From Syngnathus acus (taxonomy: Eukaryota; Chordata; Actinopteri; Syngnathiformes; Syngnathidae): a DNA stretch of 64,000 nucleotides. Positions 35,901-49,224 of this stretch are shown here, piece after piece; positions within the stretch are counted from its first letter, which is position 1, and every line of letters starts with the position of its first letter. Made by a program: the position numbers and the translations under genes. Under the pieces are notes generated by a model. The model did no database searches and was not told the DNA's origin. It worked only from the letters and a program-made list of their open reading frames with translations. Location of the stretch: positions 9,568,501-9,632,500 of the forward strand of contig NC_051101.1 in the NCBI RefSeq assembly GCF_901709675.1, read 5' to 3'.

Positions 35901-38162
35901 AAAAAAATAGGTTAGCACATACAATAAAAATATATGATACAGTAGGCTACTCACTTTTTTCACACAGCGATGGACGGAGCTTTTTGTTCAAAGTGCTCAA
36001 ATGGTGACCCACATCGGCATAAGTAACATTTTCGGCATCAACCAATGGCCCATTTTGGCAAATCTCTTCCACAGACAATAGCGCTGTTAGAGTTGAAGCC
36101 CGCTGCTCAAGGTCATGTCTGTAATAAATTAGCTGAAGTGGAACGTCGCTAACGACATGAATTTCATCCAAGGCCAAAACTGGGATGGTCTTCATAACCC
36201 CTCTCCTTAAAGACACACTTTTCTGCCCATTGTTAGTGATGACCTCCAGGCTAGAGTTGATGTTTGTCATAGCCAACAGGAGACTGGGACTTCTTCCAGA
36301 ATTTACAAGCGGAGGGACAAAATATTCATAACTCCAGAGAGAGACTGGTTTAAATTGAGAAAATCCATAAATGCAATCCCCTAATAAGTGGTTTTTGCAG
36401 GTAAAACCAACAATGACACCTACAGATTCTTGGGCATAAATCTCTGAGCCTGAGAGGCTGAAACTACTTTGGAGTTGGATGCTTTCAAACACCCCTAAAT
36501 GCAACTTGAGGTAACTTCCTTCAGAGTATAAAGTTCCATCAAAGACTACATCCCCCGAGAGATAGATTTCCACCGCCGTCTCCTGATTGGAGTTGGTGAC
36601 CACCATCTTGCTGACAGATGTCGGACTTGGGATGTTTGGGCTAACGGGATAGTAATAGGTCCCCCAGGAAGACACGTCGTGAAGGAGGCTATGCTCGCAT
36701 CCTGTCTGGGTGCAGAATGTCGCGAGAACCATAACAGGCTGTACGGATGCTATACTGAGGAGCGAGGCGGAACGAGCGCTGGCCATTTCCACAGAGCGAG
36801 GCAGGTGAATAGTCTGCGACTGAGAGGCATTGAGAGAGACGTGACGCGAGAAGTTACTTTGCAGAACTTTCACAGTGACTGAAGTCCAAACACCAGTCGC
36901 CGTTATCGTCACTCGGTGGCTAGCGTCTGCTGTGGGGTCATTATGAGGTGGAAACATCATCAGAAAATTCCGACCAATGCTCGCCCCAGAGAGACCTGAG
37001 AAGGAAAACACAAAACATTGTAGTGCATTCCTGCATTTAAGCAAACACGAGTAGGTCAGACAATTGTGACAACAGTTGAATTTACAACTGCAAACTGCAC
37101 ACTTGCAAAGCCTGATAACATCCTGTGTGCTGGGTTAGACAGGTTTCCCAGTATGCAAGCAGAAGATAAGAGGTGTGGTGTCAGATTTCAACTAGCTGAG
37201 CAGCCAATGAAGTGTATGTTCCTAGTTCCTGACTGGATACACCTGTATTAAAGGTGTAGACCAGCTCCAGTACTTTCCATAACAAGGATCTCTGTGGAAG
37301 CAACATACCGGCAGTCCGTAGAGAGAATCCTGAGATGCAGCAAACTTTGCGTGTAAGTTGAAAATTTATATGTGCATGCTCTGTTGGGATGGGGACTTAC
37401 TTGCATGAAGCATTGTGGATAATGGTAACCAGCTTACAATATGGCATAGGAAAAAATGCATCTACAAAAAACAAAAATCATTTTCTTTCCAGCTTTTACT
37501 ATTCATGTCTAAGAGAATGGAGACTAAGGTTTGTATGAGACAAATATGTCACATACAAAAGCAAAATATTCATTTTATTTGCTCCAAGGGCTAGAACATG
37601 GGCACAGCCCAAATATTATTCAAAAGTGGACATAATTTGAGTGGGCAGGCAGGGAATTGTTGAGACTTGAGTGCTACTTTAAGTGAGGGGTGGAGAAGAA
37701 AACTAACCAAACGATGCAAATGCAGCATGGAGTCATCATCGGTAGTGGCTGCATGACTCACTCAAGTCAGACAGGTCAACATTTTAAATGAGTGGCTCTC
37801 GACAGTCATTCATTATCTAGTTTTTAGGAGTTAAAGAAAGCTAAAAAAAAAAAGCCTATGAAAACAGTACATCTCACACACATGCCGACATGTTAAAAAT
37901 GCCTTTTGTGGCACTTTAAGGGATACATTGGGAATATCAGAGTGGGATAATTCACATTTACGACCTTTTTGAAATCTAGCATAACGTTTGGCATGTCGCC
38001 ATCTCAAAAAGATGTGCACAAATTAATAATGTAGCAGAGCAAGATGGGCGGGAAAAAACTTGAAATTGTGACAGAGGAAGCGGTCAATACGTTTCAATTA
38101 AGTGCCCAACACTTACCAAGGAACACCAGGCACACATGAAGCAGCAGTAGAGGCTGCATCAT
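25269..38162 (-). CDS. FCGBP/zonadhesin-like giant secreted VWD protein
   Basis: Twenty-two exons on the minus strand sum to 9501 nt and a single frame of 3166 residues. Exon coordinates are given in the module entries. Order: signal peptide, IgGFc-binding N-terminal domain, then eight VWD modules with C8 and TIL domains; there is no membrane anchor. Family knowledge: FCGBP is a mucus-gel protein secreted with gel-forming mucins, and zonadhesin is a related sperm protein; the N-terminal domain here favours the FCGBP type. Splice phases alternate 1 and 0, separating TIL+VWD-half exons from VWD-half+C8 exons, as expected for repeated modules. Oddities: no GDPH autocleavage motif anywhere, one VWD-C8 unit missing, a GC-AG intron, and altered CGLCGN motifs in three modules. 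The start is one of two adjacent ATGs at 38162 or 38159. Confidence 0.92.
27029..27996 (-). other. FCGBP-like VWD module 6 (exons 17-18)
   Basis: Exon 17 (27674-27996) reads DPCEAKCDNSTERC, then WGSQHYHTFDEFNYD, a VWD start with GSQH in place of GDPH. Exon 18 (27029-27608) has YGLCGNFNSHPQDD, where Tyr replaces the first Cys of CGLC, and a C8 domain. Residues about 2384-2684. Confidence 0.84.
28076..28502 (-). other. FCGBP-like TIL and VWC-like exons (exons 15-16)
   Basis: Exon 15 (28303-28502) is TIL (CPQFSHFSPCANSC) with a weak donor (AAG|gttttaat). Exon 16 (28076-28211) is a small Cys-rich element ending GMAGCHKD. Together they mirror exons 9-10 but here are followed by a VWD exon, as expected. 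Residues about 2272-2383. Confidence 0.82.
28580..29777 (-). other. FCGBP-like VWD module 5 (exons 13-14)
   Basis: Exon 13 (29209-29777) begins with a degenerate TIL: the usual CPxNSHYExC opening has become CPSNTSYNASHSP. It continues into a VWD start with GSRL. Exon 14 (28580-29126) has CGLCGNYNDDPSDDMQ and C8. Residues about 1900-2271. Confidence 0.84.
30068..31300 (-). other. FCGBP-like VWD module 4 (exons 11-12)
   Basis: Exon 11 (30729-31300) is TIL (CPVNSHYEACGTACPATC) plus the VWD start (GHRV at the GDPH site). Exon 12 (30068-30632) has CGLCGNFNLDPADDL and a full C8 domain. Residues about 1521-1899. Confidence 0.86.
31581..32212 (-). other. FCGBP-like orphan TIL and Cys-rich exon (exons 9-10)
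   Basis: Exon 9 (32016-32212) is a TIL domain (CPEHSHYNLCVGAC to CGCLYLGHYYE) that ends at a GC donor. Exon 10 (31581-31722) is a small Cys-rich element (CNCCSTSTLCC...CPKGQNC). It is followed directly by another TIL exon, not by VWD-C8, so one repeat unit is absent. Residues about 1408-1520. Confidence 0.8.
32014..32017 (-). other. Non-canonical GC splice donor (GAG|gcaagt)
   Basis: The minus strand reads TAC TAT GAG|gcaagt at the end of exon 9. Everything around it fits a U2 donor except that GT is GC. The phase-0 junction to exon 10 preserves the frame. No GT donor nearby keeps it. Confidence 0.75.
32368..33514 (-). other. FCGBP-like VWD module 3 (exons 7-8)
   Basis: Exon 7 (32973-33514) is TIL plus the first VWD half (GGKH instead of GDPH). 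Exon 8 (32368-32905) has CGLCQNTATVATD, with Gln replacing the motif Gly and the acidic NxxDDD-like part lost, then C8. This is the most diverged VWD. Residues about 1048-1407. Confidence 0.82.
33593..34806 (-). other. FCGBP-like VWD module 2 (exons 5-6)
   Basis: Exon 5 (34214-34806) is a TIL domain (CPINSHYEACGSACPATC) followed by a VWD start with GDHV at the GDPH position. Exon 6 (33593-34136) has CGLCGNFNYKPQDD and the C8 domain. Residues about 669-1047. Confidence 0.85.
34885..35884 (-). other. FCGBP-like VWD module 1 (exons 3-4)
   Basis: Exon 3 (35550-35884) carries the leading Cys-rich piece (SCNDLHCGHKEQC) and the VWD start WGDSYYRTFDG; GDSY replaces GDPH. Exon 4 (34885-35467) holds the second VWD half with CGLCGNANDSTSDD and the C8 domain. 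Residues about 363-668. Confidence 0.85.
35955..38162 (-). other. FCGBP-like exons 1-2: signal peptide and IgGFc-binding domain
   Basis: Exon 1 (38117-38162) encodes MMQPLLLLHVCLVFL, a clear signal peptide. Exon 2 (35955-36995, 1041 nt in one exon) encodes residues 16-362. This is the long N-terminal domain family named after the IgG-Fc binding region of FCGBP, with signatures such as GRNFLMMFPP, TGCEHSLLHDVSSWGTYYY and SQFKPVSLWSYEYFVPPL. Whether it binds IgG Fc in fish is not known. Confidence 0.85.
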
Positions 38163-40986
<2,824 letters not shown>

Positions 40987-43900
40987 ATGATGCGATTGTT
41001 GCTCCTTTGTCTGCTGCTGCCAACCGCTACTGGTGAGTTCTCATCTCGGTGCCGCCGCTTGCAGCTGATAAACATCTAATCAGCCTCCGTGTGCCGGCGC
41101 GCTTTCCTCATCTACCTCCATGTAGTACCGCGTGAGGTATTTACAGTACACTAGGCTGAAACAATTCCAGAATAACATTAAAGACGAGATCTTGAGGAAG
41201 TCACAGTTAACACATGCAACATCCAAATATAGTGAATATAACGCCACACCCTCCTGCTCAAATTAGTTTTGTGTATAATAAAAAAATAAATAAATAAAAA
41301 CCAACTCAATGGGGAAAAATGTTTTAGTTGCACAGGTTATAGGTCACATTATGGAAAAAAAACGATTGAAATTATTTATATATATTTATATAGCTTGTAT
41401 TTTCCTTAACACAAAAACATGGCCTCCGAACAGGGGTGTGTAGACTTTCTATATCCACTGTATGTCTTTATGCATGTCAACGATTTATTATTCATGAGCC
41501 AAACTGGGATTAAAAACCCTGTATGGTGAATTAATGTCTTCTACTCCACAGTTTTTTCAGATGAGATTGAAGGATCCGCTTTTGATGGTATGTAATATCA
41601 CACAATATTTTTTTTAGGTATTTATTGGGAAAGAGAAAAAAATCTATAAAAAAAAAGAAGAAATTCAAATTATTATTATTATTACAATGGGCCTGCTGCT
41701 GAGTGAGCAAAGCAAAACAGCCCATTTAATATTGCTCATACTTCTATTATCTATAAACTTTATTATTATTGGCCTGCTGTGGGGCAAGCACGGTCACAAA
41801 CTGCTGCTCAGCAGATGGTGGCAGTGGTTAGCGGAGCCAAGGGTTATTATTATAAATGTAAAAGCAGCATTGTTGACTGTTCTTGTATTCATCATTGTAC
41901 TTCATCAATTTGTTTTATGCTGCTTATCCTGTTCACAATCAGCAAGAGTCTACCCCGGTTTACTGGGCAAAAGGTAGACTCCACTCTGGATGTGTAGCCA
42001 TCCAATCACAGGCCACATATAGACAGCCACATTCACACCAATTGTCACAGAACCGATCCCACGCCGTCTGCATAAACGTCTGTGTACCACAACACCGTGT
42101 GACTTGCGATTGTGATGTAAGAGTAGCATCTGAATCTGTTTTCTCCTCCATCCACAGGCCAGGATGATGAGGATTCCTTTGAGGAAAATGGTGAGTTGAT
42201 TTTTCAGTTCCCAAGAGTAAATAGTGGAAATGGGACTTTGCACGATGGCGTCACTAATGCAAACAGCATAATGGCCGACGTCCAAGGGGAGAGTACAGGA
42301 AGGTTGTGCCCTCGGCGGTTATTGTCATCAAGCTTTGTGTACAGGTTGTTCTCGACCGATGGGACGTGTGAACAGCTCCAGCCTCCCCCATCATCCATTC
42401 AATCCCAAATAGAATCAATTAGCTCCCTATGGGGACCCTGACTATTGTGCCAAAAGGCCAATGAACATTTCGACATCCTGGCCCGCGGGTCAGCTAATCA
42501 GCAGTGGCATTCTCATTCCCTCAGTGCACCTCTCTGTGTCACTCCTCATTTTGTCTGGAAAAGACATTTGATGGAATCACACATCTGCTCAAAGCAGCCT
42601 ACCTGGAAATAGACACCATTTCAATGTTTACGCACGCTGAGCCCTCCTCCATTATGCACCCACATTCTTATTTCACTCCATTTTGTTTGGAAATATGTCT
42701 TAACAGGCGTCTGTCTCCTTGACGTGATCTACTTTGTTGCAAAGGCAATAACGCGCGACTGTTATTTGGGAAGTGTGATAAGATGGACGAGAGTGTGGAT
42801 AAGAGCGACACAAATATTTTTTTTAATATGTCAGCATGTTGATACATTGCTTTCATCACCGATTAATAGTCTTCTTCTTAAGGTGGTTCTGTCTATGTGC
42901 CAGCGAGGTGAAGTCATTTCTTCTCTTTCAGAGTTGACGGAGATCCAGGACAGAAATGATTTAGACACATTTGTTGATAAAACCAAAGGTGCCGAGGACA
43001 TGACAGGTGAGTCAATAATCAAAGGTTATAATTGTCATTATCTTCGTTAGCATCTTAGCTGTCACTGCTAGATAATAACCAAATTTCTATTTCTTCTTTC
43101 AGATCAATTCACGCTGATTGCCATCATCGGAGGCGTGAGCGTGTTGGCTCTTTCGGTCGCAGTCATAGTGGGTAAGTTTGTGTTGCGCTCATACCTCAGC
43201 GAGTGAAATGAGAAGTTGTCGGCGTTTCATGTCCACTGATGACAAATGCACTGCTCGCGAGCCCCTTACAACGCTTGGCTGCAATCTTTCAAAAGTGCCA
43301 ACACCTAAACAAACAAGCTTGTGCTGCTCTGACGTTTTTCCATTTCTCTCTTGCAGCTGTTATGTTAGTAAGACGCCGCATGCACAAACAACAGCAAGGG
43401 TAAGGTTATAAGTTTCATTTTATTGCTCTTTTTCTAGCTGTTAAAAAGATTCCTGTACGAGGTGCAGACTCTATTTGTGTTGGATAGAAAACGACCTCGC
43501 CTTGCTTTTCCGCTAAGTCAACCCTGCAGGTGGCAGAACCAGTCCAGTGGCTAACAGTTTCCCTGCCGCCTGAGCCAAATTGCCCAAACGTTATCCAAAC
43601 TGGCAGCGTCCAAACCAGAGGAAAACACTTCACTGGCAAAGCGAGACAGACTTCCACCCATCCGAGCTTGTTGGAGCTTGCTAAGCAATTACCGGCCCAG
43701 CCTGAGGTCGACGTGCGTCACCATTTGAACACTCCCCAACATTTCGCCTCTCCATCTTAGACATCAAACAATAGCCTCGGGACGATGAGCAGCTACTGAG
43801 ATGGTGTAGCCTCATCGGACAAGCTCTAACCTGCTTTACAGCTAACGTCATGAGAGATGACCTTCACAGTATTGCATCCATGGCCTTATCGCCAAGGTGT

Positions 43901-44641
43901 GACTAGCATTCAAAAAGACATATTCGTGGCAATCAAAAGATAGTTAGGGTAGGTTAGGTAAAATCATCTACCTTGAAGGTCTGGTGTCGGGAGTTATTCA
44001 ATATGAAAATGTTTTTCCTATAAATCTGAGCAACCTTTTTGTTGTGCCCTTTATCCAATACTTGCAATACTTTTGTTTTTCTGGGGTGTAAATACTAAAT
44101 AGTTTTTTATTTTTTAGTAAAATGTGTTGTTCCAAAGTTCAAACTTGATGCCAGCACTCTCGGAGCATTTGTTGAGCTGTTCAAGTCAAGCCCGAAGGGT
44201 TAAATTCCTCAGCGGGATTACTGGCTCCCTCCCTCCTAGCCGGGGCTGCAGCGTGTGTGTGTGTTTTGCGTGCGCTAGCCGTGTTTGCCGCCGACTGATC
44301 GCACCGCTGAAAAGACGCTTAATCACACAGCAACCTCGGGCTCGGTGGAGCAACAGACCCACCCGGGGTGATCAGCCATGCAGCCTCTGCGCACCTGTCA
44401 GAACTGTGCCGTTTGAGACAGCCACGCATTTCCTGAGTTCCGACACGCGGATGTTCCTCCTGCTGCTAAACGTAGCCTAAAAATATCTAAAAGATGACAT
44501 GTTTGCTTTTGCTCAGTTTCACCTCATCTGTCACATAGGTTTCTCGACTTCCTCCACCCCCTCCTCAACTATGTTCCCTTTCTGTGTGTCACTAGAATTT
44601 ACTCTGTACCTACAGAGCAGGACCAGAAAGGGGCAGTCTAG
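40987..44641 (+). CDS. Unrecognised acidic type I membrane protein
   Basis: Seven exons: 40987-41032, 41552-41587, 42158-42190, 42932-43006, 43103-43171, 43357-43399 and 44596-44641. They join without phase conflict into 348 nt, 115 residues. Layout: signal peptide MMRLLLLCLLLPTATG; an acidic ectodomain of about 47 residues (QDDEDSFEENE, DKTKGAEDM) with no Cys; a span of about 27 residues at 65-91 (FTLIAIIGGVSVLALSVAVI); RRRMHKQQQ stop-transfer; and a short tail GIYSVPTEQDQKGAV containing one tyrosine. The shape is reminiscent of podoplanin or CRB3, but the crumbs C-terminus is absent and I do not claim homology. The exon sizes and phase-1 junctions resemble the FXYD genes around it, yet there is no F-x-Y-D motif. 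Function unknown; AATAAA at 45374 could end the transcript. Confidence 0.75.
41935..42050. repeat. Degenerate fish dispersed repeat in intron 2
   Basis: The phrases 'gtctaccccggtttactgggc', 'catccaatcacaggccacatatagac' and 'cacattcacacc' match the style of a very common teleost interspersed repeat. Family name not assigned. Confidence 0.5.
43400..44595. other. Last intron of the acidic membrane-protein gene
   Basis: This 1.2-kb intron has no further exon I can support. The segment 44160-44420 is GC-rich relative to its surroundings and contains a GT tract. An ORF at 44124-44480 lacks family features. Confidence 0.4.
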
Positions 44642-45373
44642 TTCCTGGAAAAGAACCCAATCTGGATCACACACACGCATGCAAGAGCGACTCACCAGGC
44701 AGCATCATCTCATTATGAGGATTATGGTTCTTTAATAGCGCTGTGTATCGCTCCTCCAAAACCTAGCCATCCATGAGTAATGCTGTTATGTCCTTTTTTT
44801 TTTGGTCCCTTCTGTTTGTATCCAACAAATACCTAATTTGAAGACATGTTCAAATTGGATTCTATTTTGGGGAATCTAAATCAAATGGCAAGGAATAGGC
44901 TTAATGCTTGTTTTGTTTTTTTCCCCAAGGATATTATTTGTTTGACTTCTGGAACTCCCCTGGTGTTTTTTTTATCAGAAATAAGCGGCGCAGTGAAAGA
45001 ATATTTATTTTGGTACACGTGGAGTAAACTTATCCATGTGGAGTGGTCGTTGACTGAGACTAAATTTGCTAATCCAAATTAAGACAGCCAAAAGGGCCAC
45101 ACTTGGTTTTCTGGGTCACTTGTATGACAATTTTGGTTTTCATGGCCCGTTAAGACCGACAGCAGGTTGTGGAATAGAAGATAAAAAGTACTCTGCCATC
45201 TTGCTCTCAAATCAACAAATCAATCAACTCCTCTTTCATTTTCTTTTTTTTTTTGTTTCGGAAACATCCCTCTTCAAAATCCACACTTGCGCAGCTTGTA
45301 AATAGCCGTGTGACTGCCGAAGAGGCAGTTTAATGGTTGGAGGAAAAGCCGGGTGAGAAAATCTCATGAATCA

Positions 45374-45379
45374 AATAAA
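45374..45379 (+). terminator. Possible polyadenylation signal AATAAA
   Basis: The first convincing plus-strand AATAAA after the stop codon of the acidic membrane-protein gene, implying a 3' UTR of about 730 nt. Confidence 0.35.
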
Positions 45380-46928
45380 GCCTAATGGACGATTGGGGAA
45401 CAAAGTAACAATACCTCCATTCCATCCACACAGAGCCTGATAGTTCCCCCGCTGCCGTTTTAGCGGAAATCAATCATTCTCTGCCAAGCAAAGATGTCAT
45501 TTCTGCAACATGAAACGTTGGTTATTTGGAGGAGGGGGGGAGTTTTTGTAGCAAAGGTTGAATTGGATGGGGCGCCGCTTTTCACTTTCCACTTGTCGTG
45601 TAGTGAGAGGTTCTCTGACAAAGGTAGCGGGATTAAGCTGCGTTTGGTGACAAAGAAAATAACATCTCACTTTCCCATTACACCTTGCAGCTCTTTGTAG
45701 CAGAGTCAACAAGATTTCAAAAGGGACAATACAATTATTGCTATACAAGACATTTCAGTTTAGTCAACACATTTGAATGCTTTTGAAGCATCTTTTTATT
45801 TTTAACTGCCATTACTTAATTTCAGTCTAATATCGTAGCTTTGATTGTCTCTCGTGTCCAATTTTACAGAGCACAATATTTGTTTTAAGGCTATGCAGCA
45901 TCTTTGTTAAAAGCTTTATTGGCTGTGGAATATTTACCAATATGATTTCATTTTTTTAAAGTTGAAATTGCGACTCAAGAGTAAATGCCCATGTTTATAT
46001 GTACTTGTATGAGTCATTTTGTGTCAACATTTCTGTTTTTTTTCTAACAAATAATCTAAGTACACAATCCTATAAAGTGGTAAGAGTTCATACAGGGGGT
46101 TGGAAATGTTATTATTTGCTCGTCTAGAATGTGTTTAGATCGGGGAAAAGATGGAATACATCTGTAAAACTGAATTGATTGTGTTATTAAATCTGTTTTA
46201 AAATGTACTGGTGCGGTTTTGTCCTCTTCCACCCACTTGTACCAGCGGTATTAGTTGTCATAGCAATGCAGAGATAATGTCCCCGTCGTTCAGATTGGTT
46301 ATTCATTAGCGTCGAACCACTAAGCGATTCACTCGCCTTTTACGAAACACTGTCAGGTTCAAAAAGTTCCAATTTTACATACTGATGGAATTGAAACGCT
46401 TTGTAGAAAATTGCCAGGTAGATTGTCATATGTGACTGAATACGGCTTAATGGAAATAAGTCATTTTATTGGTTGATAAAGAAATATTCAACAAATTCAG
46501 TACCGCTTTTATGCTTTGTCCGTTTGACACGTAAGACCTCGTTACAGTCGTCACTGGCTATTATGAGAATGTCTCTCCTTTTCTTTGCTCCACTCTATAT
46601 GACCTGGAAAAAAAACAACACAGAAAAGATCATTATCTTGACAATCACAATGACTATATCTCTGAAAGCAAAATAACCCATGTATTTTTTTTTTTTGGTA
46701 GTAAAGATTCTTATGATTTGGATCATTTAATCATCGCAAACATCTTAGTCAGCATTCTCTTGGACTATCGATTCAAGTGATTGATTGTGTGTCGGATGTC
46801 ATCTAGTGGTGTAATATGAATTACTCAGCCTGGCTAACCCTCCTGCGTATTGGAACGTTATTTTATTTTACTACAAAAAAAAACAAATAATACATTTTGC
46901 ACCTTCTCAAACCACTCGGAATACACAG
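45380..46928. other. Convergent intergenic region
   Basis: AT-rich sequence between the 3' ends of the acidic membrane-protein gene and the FXYD5-like gene. Short ORFs on both strands (for example around 45494-45748) overlap and match nothing. Confidence 0.4.
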
Positions 46929-46934
46929 TTTATT
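46929..46934 (-). terminator. Polyadenylation signal AATAAA for FXYD5-like gene
   Basis: AATAAA on the minus strand about 40 nt past the FXYD5-like stop codon. Confidence 0.55.
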
Positions 46935-46974
46935 AATGCATTGTTTTCTCAGTAAAGAAATAAAAATAGAGTCC

Positions 46975-49128
46975 TTACTTTGATGACCTTTTGCGACACT
47001 TGGGAAGCCGACAGACTTTACCACCTACACGAAAGAGTGAGGAGGACGTTGAAATTAATCATAGCAATCTCAAGAAATTACATATCAATATTGTCTTACA
47101 GCCCAAGACCATGAGGCCAATCAGGAAAAGAACTGCGGCGATGCACAGTCCAGTCACTTGCAGGGACCAGTAATCTAAAAATAGCACAAGGATAATGTAA
47201 GTTTCCACAAAAAACACAAAACACTTTCTCTATTGTGACAAGACTTCCATTTTTACACCGAACGTATTGGCATTTGTTTAAAAAAAAAAAAAAAAGGCCC
47301 ACAATTTTAATTCTTTCTGATCAGGTAGGTGATTGAACACCACGGTTTCATCAGACATTTGCCTTAAAATTTGAAAGGCGTTTTAGTTTTGAGTTTGGTG
47401 GGCTATAAAGGACAATCGTAGGGCACATTTAGAGAAACAACCATTAGTCGAGTCTTTCGTGAACTGAACATTTGGGAAAGTGGGAGGAAGCCAGAGTACC
47501 TGGAGAAAACTCCACAAAGGAGAGTGGGATTAATGAATCCTTACCATATGTGAAAGCTTTATCCCAAGCTGAATCTACAACAAAAGTAGAGAAATATGTT
47601 GAAAGCGGGGAAAAACACAATCTGGATAGGTGACACGTCTCGCAGCCCGGCTGACACATAGACGACAATGTATCACAAACATCTTCTCTCCTGTCTCAAA
47701 AAGGTACAATCGAACATTAATCTGTCTGCAAGACAGAAAGCGAGGTGATCTTGTTCCTCCAGTCTTCCGTGAGTTTTGTCAGCTCGGCTGGGAATAGTGA
47801 CATTGTCAGCCTGCCATGAGATAACAATAAAACTGGAGACGCCCGGGGCATTTAATGTGACGATGGAGTAAGAAAATGTTTGGTTACCCCAGGCAGGATC
47901 TAGATGGGTTTCGTTTTTGGTGGTTTTCGTTGTTGTGGCTGGGGAGGATGTTACTGTGGCTGTCAAGTGGGGGGAAAAAAACACATATACAGGACTGTCT
48001 CAGAAAATTAGAATATTGTGATAAAGTTCTTTATTTTCTGTAATGCAATTAAAAAAAAAAAAAAATTAATAAATGATTTGTAATGAATCCAGAATGTATG
48101 ACATTTTAGTTTTTTTTTAATTGCATTACAGAAAATAAAAAACGTAATTACTCGATGAATCGTTTCAGCCCAAAGTCCCTTGAACAAATGACCCCATGAT
48201 TCATTTTACATCTGTCCCCTTCTCCCCACCTACTATTTATTACCTGGTGTGGATGTCAGGTGTTCTGTTGGGCGTTCTGTTGTCCCCTCACTGGAAACTG
48301 CAAAGATTCACGAGAAGTCACATCAGGGTAGCTGGATGGATGTTTTTCAACTTCAAATATCTGATACCTGTTAGTGTGCTAGCTTCCGGTTTGGTAGTGC
48401 TGATGTTAACTGGATTGATGGTGATGATGCTTTGGTTTAAGGTGATCATTACAGGCTCAGCAGTACTCATGAGTTCCAGTCCTTCTCCTGTCACACCAAA
48501 TTTGTTACATTAAATCACAATACTACTATTAGATGAAATGCTAGGAGGTATAAGTCAACATACCAGGTGTTGACACGAAAGGTTCAGCTGTGATAGCCTT
48601 TGACACTGCGTAGACAAGTAATCATAGTGGTCGATATTTGATAACAAGCTCCAGTTGGAATGGAATTTACAAGGAGAACAAAGCACAGTGCTGTGACCGC
48701 TTCACACAATGTTGTCATCTGTTGTCCTGGCATCCACGTGACAATGAATCTGGCCATGCCCAACGCACAGGCCTCATAGTATGTCAAAATAATAGTCTTG
48801 TGAGCGGGGTGGAGTGACGTGGCTCTCATGAAAGCACCACAGAGATGGATTGTTGTGGGCCAATCAAAGCACAGGAAGGCCCTTGTTTACCCACTCAGGT
48901 TCCCAGTACCTTCTGATTATCATCAACTCACTTTTCAAAACTTGGGCTGAAGAACTTTCCGTGATCTGTGACTATCTCGGTTTAATATATATCTCCAAAA
49001 TGCTGTCTTAGCAAGAGGAAAATGTGAACCATATCAACCACATCCTGGTAACATTTCAAATTTAGACAGTTGTGTCACTTACCATTTGATAATGCTGACA
49101 GCAGACAAACCAGAAAAGCCAAGTACAT
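46975..49128 (-). CDS. fxyd5: FXYD5 / dysadherin-like ion transport regulator
   Basis: Eight exons on the minus strand: 49083-49128, 48564-48605, 48368-48487, 48244-48297, 47888-47959, 47545-47574, 47100-47174 and 46975-47024. They total 489 nt and encode 162 residues. Signal peptide MYLAFLVCLLSALSNG; a long Thr/Ser/Pro-rich ectodomain (about residues 17-105) with NQS, NIS and NET glycosylation sites and many O-glycan candidates; then F119-T-Y-D122, the family signature; a span LQVTGLCIAAVLFLIGLMVL; and a short basic Cys tail (CGKVCRLPKCRKRSSK). The long mucin-like ectodomain and the GKxCR tail identify FXYD5, which in mammals regulates Na,K-ATPase and weakens cell adhesion. The ATG follows an acceptor directly (ttttag|ATG), and a donor near 49224 (aacag|gtaacc) is the likely end of a noncoding first exon. 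Confidence 0.88.
48000..48143. mobile_element. Inverted-repeat element fragment in FXYD5-like intron 4
   Basis: Arms 48029-48060 (ctttattttctgtaatgcaa then A-run) and 48110-48140 (its reverse complement) flank about 50 bp. The leading 'tctcagaaaattagaatattgtgataa' is a phrase I associate with a widespread fish DNA-transposon-derived repeat. There is no ORF. Confidence 0.65.
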
Positions 49129-49224
49129 CTAAAATAAAATTAACATATTTTTATTAAACAAATAACACACTACCCGGACACACTTCACTTTGTTATGTCG
49201 GAGAACTTCAGTGGATTCGGTTAC

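Noticed and set aside
44124-44480. 118-codon ORF rich in Cys/Arg
   Set aside because: Lies in the last intron of the acidic membrane-protein gene; composition reflects local GC content.
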